Source: Mactromeris polynyma
Lineage: Eukaryota > Mollusca > Bivalvia > Venerida > Mactridae
Assembly (NCBI GenBank): GCA_032209605.1
Contig: JASFXZ010000015.1
Location: forward strand, 2,356,001-2,420,000
Reading direction: 5' to 3'
DNA length: 64,000 nt
The position numbers were made by a program, and so were the translations under genes. Positions 62,049 to 64,000 of the stretch are shown here, piece after piece (the stretch's first letter is position 1; every line of letters starts with the position of its first letter). Below the pieces are notes generated by a model that was not told where the DNA came from, did not search any database, and saw nothing but the letters and a program-made list of their open reading frames with translations.

Positions 62049-63090
62049 ACAGACAATCATGTACACATGAACGGTATTCTCTACTACATGTAATTATAAA
62101 TCCACTAAAGATAATCGAATTATAAATTATTTTAATAGAACTAAATTACCAACCATGTTTATATAGTGTCAAGGTCATATTATTCAAACATCTATGGTCA
62201 CATGACATTCGTGAAGACATTGAGTATTGTACTGCCAGGGGAGATAATCACTGTTAGGAGTTTGTGCAAATCCTCTGGTGCAAAGTTATGATTTAATTTC
62301 TTATGCAAGTTTACGAAACTATACTTCATGTATATGTAATTTAAATTACTTTCATTCATTTTCTTTTCATCATTTACTATGGAGGTCATTGATTAAACAA
62401 TACCGATACAAAACGGTTGATCCAATTATTGATAAAGGTTTCACATTATAATAATTTTCTTCATTTTATGTACCTGTATTTGTAATATGTAATACATGTG
62501 TTTCATAGATAACCCCCAAAGTTAGATAAGCCTCTGGCTTTTGGATGTTTTCATCTTTATTGATTTATTATTATTATTTCAAAATATTGAAACAATCGAA
62601 AAAAACTCATTTGTTTAGTAAGCAACATTTACTAGCAGTTTATGCATTATTGTGTTTTCCATTCTTGTTGTTCTGTTATTGCAGTGCTCATTCGTGCTAG
62701 TTTTAGTCATACCTGTTTTTTGAAGAAACAAAATGGCTGCCACATGTGTAATGAGCAGCTCCAAAATGTGATGTTTGGGAGAATTTTGAGTTGTTAAGAC
62801 ATTGTTTGTGTAGCATACTAGGGATAAACTAAAGATATTTCAAATCTATATTTCGATTCCTATGTACTTATTTCAATAAACCGATGTATTGTTGATATAT
62901 TCAAGGTCTATTAAATCTTGATTTTCTATTCCTATATACAAATATCTATAAATAAATACATCATCAATATATTTAAGGTCTATTAAATTTTGACTATTTC
63001 TATGTACTAGTTTCGATATATCGTCAGTGTATTTGATTCGATACATAGAAGCTCTAGATAGATGGACTTGGCCGTCAATGGCACTACTAC
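62049..63090. other. 3' flank, minor duplication only
   Basis: 62880-63010 has a duplicated phrase (GTATATT.AAGGTCTATTAAAT.TTGA). No gene recognised. Confidence 0.5.
62875..62880 (+). terminator. Possible polyadenylation signal for last exon B
   Basis: This is the first exact AATAAA I see after the stop at 61232, giving a 3' UTR of about 1.65 kb that would include a CCAAT-containing tandem array. An AATAAT at about 61361 is a nearer, weaker candidate. Confidence 0.35.
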
Positions 63091-63700
63091 CATTTACATC
63101 TAATAATAGATAATACTTCCCTCCCTTGTTCTTAATCATCAGCCATTTTGATAGGCTAAACTGATAAGCACTTATAGGAGTACATGTAGTTACCAAATAT
63201 GCGATAATTGAGAAAATACCAAGAGAACTTGCATGTGACAACCACTTTTTCTTTAACTTTCTGAGCCATCTGCCCACATGATCATAATGAATACATTATT
63301 TATATATATCTGATTATTTTATCATTGTTTATACTTTATATTCCCTATAAACTTTAATGAGATTTGCCTATCAATATGGCTGACTATACATAGTTCTCAC
63401 ATCTGCAATATTTACCTCCCTTGTTCTGAATTGTCAACCATTTTGATAGGCAAATTTCCTTAAAGTTTATGGGGAATATAACGTAAACGATAATAAACTA
63501 ATCTGATATATAAAAAAAAACATGCAAATTGTCTTGGTATTTTGTTCAATTATCACATATTTGGAAATTACCCCTATAAGGGCTTATCAGTTTTGCCTAT
63601 CAAAATGGCCGACAGTTAAGAACAAGGGAGGTAAATATTGTAGATGTGGGAACTATGTATTCAGAATAAGGGAGGTAAATATTGTAAATGTGGGAACTAT
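63091..63700. mobile_element. Nested pair of the TA-flanked MITE (copies 2 and 3)
   Basis: Copy 2 (63091-63388 and 63658-63700) has the same order as 2337-2664. Its right arm is cut after GCCTATCAATATGGCTGAC and resumes at TTCAGAATAAGGGAGGTAAA after a complete, inverted copy 3 (63389-63657, CATAG to CTATG). Copy 3 arms are about 60 bp and well matched. No transposase is encoded. Confidence 0.9.
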
Positions 63701-64000
63701 CTCGATAGCTGTCTCTGTAAGATGCACATACTTTTATTATTTTTTCACAGATAAGATATCTTTTGCACTATACATGTACATTATTTATGTATATATATTT
63801 ATCCATCATTGAATCATTGAGGGATTATGTGTTGAGTGCTTGAATTATACCGATATGCAGGAGTGTATTTGAACTAATTTGTTATTGAAAAACTGTTATT
63901 TTATGTCCCATACATATTTCGAGACTTTGGGACTTGTCGGTTTTCTGCCTAGAATTGACTAATAGTTGTTGAAATTCGGACAGAATTCACCCATCAAATT

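Noticed and set aside
61637..62049. Minus-strand frames of 100 and 129 codons
   Set aside because: Read entirely through the 55-bp array; repeated FSKT.FHWL text without start context or homology.

Overview
The window is AT-rich, gene-sparse nuclear DNA from an animal, most likely a mollusc and probably a bivalve. The evidence is spliced genes with GT-AG introns, a tRNA-headed SINE whose tail (ending in a CGGCGTTAAACCC-type motif and CAAA repeats) is typical of bivalve SINEs, many foldback (MITE-like) elements, and a very high minisatellite load. The species cannot be named from the sequence.

One protein-coding gene is visible. It runs on the + strand and its 5' end lies before the window. 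It is a PRUNE2 (BMCC1/BNIPXL) homologue. Fourteen or fifteen exons between 6888 and 61232 join in frame. They encode the end of a Prune-type DHHA2 domain (exons at 6888, 7747 and the start of 9126), a disordered acidic middle of about 2,090 residues carried mostly by two giant exons (9126-11352 and 21618-25559), a W-acidic ELEWED-type motif, and a complete C-terminal BCH (CRAL-TRIO-like) domain split over exons 53843-57970. Two alternative last exons (59117-59186 and 61112-61232) fit the same splice phase and cannot be used together. The catalytic DHH half of the Prune domain must lie upstream.

An additional short exon, 45147-45287, sits inside the 22.5-kb intron before the BCH module. It starts with ATG, is open, ends in a strong phase-0 donor, and has three evenly spaced inverted CCAAT boxes upstream. 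I read it as the first exon of a short, BNIP2/caytaxin-like isoform of about 398 or 415 residues.

The rest is intron and flank full of repeats: at least 15 tandem arrays (including an indel-free 88 x 27 bp array at 27590-29962), about ten foldback elements (one inserted inside another copy of itself, one with perfect 53-bp arms), several tRNA-derived SINE families, and pairs of dispersed repeats beside exons. Several arrays grew from functional sequence: one repeats the exon-intron junction of the exon ending at 56193, and another runs into the last acceptor and leaves about 800 bases without an AG. The disordered middle contains four segments spaced like PKA-anchoring helices and two RVxF-like PP1 docking motifs, which suggests an untested signalling-scaffold role.

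No functional tRNA, rRNA, CRISPR array or second protein gene was found.
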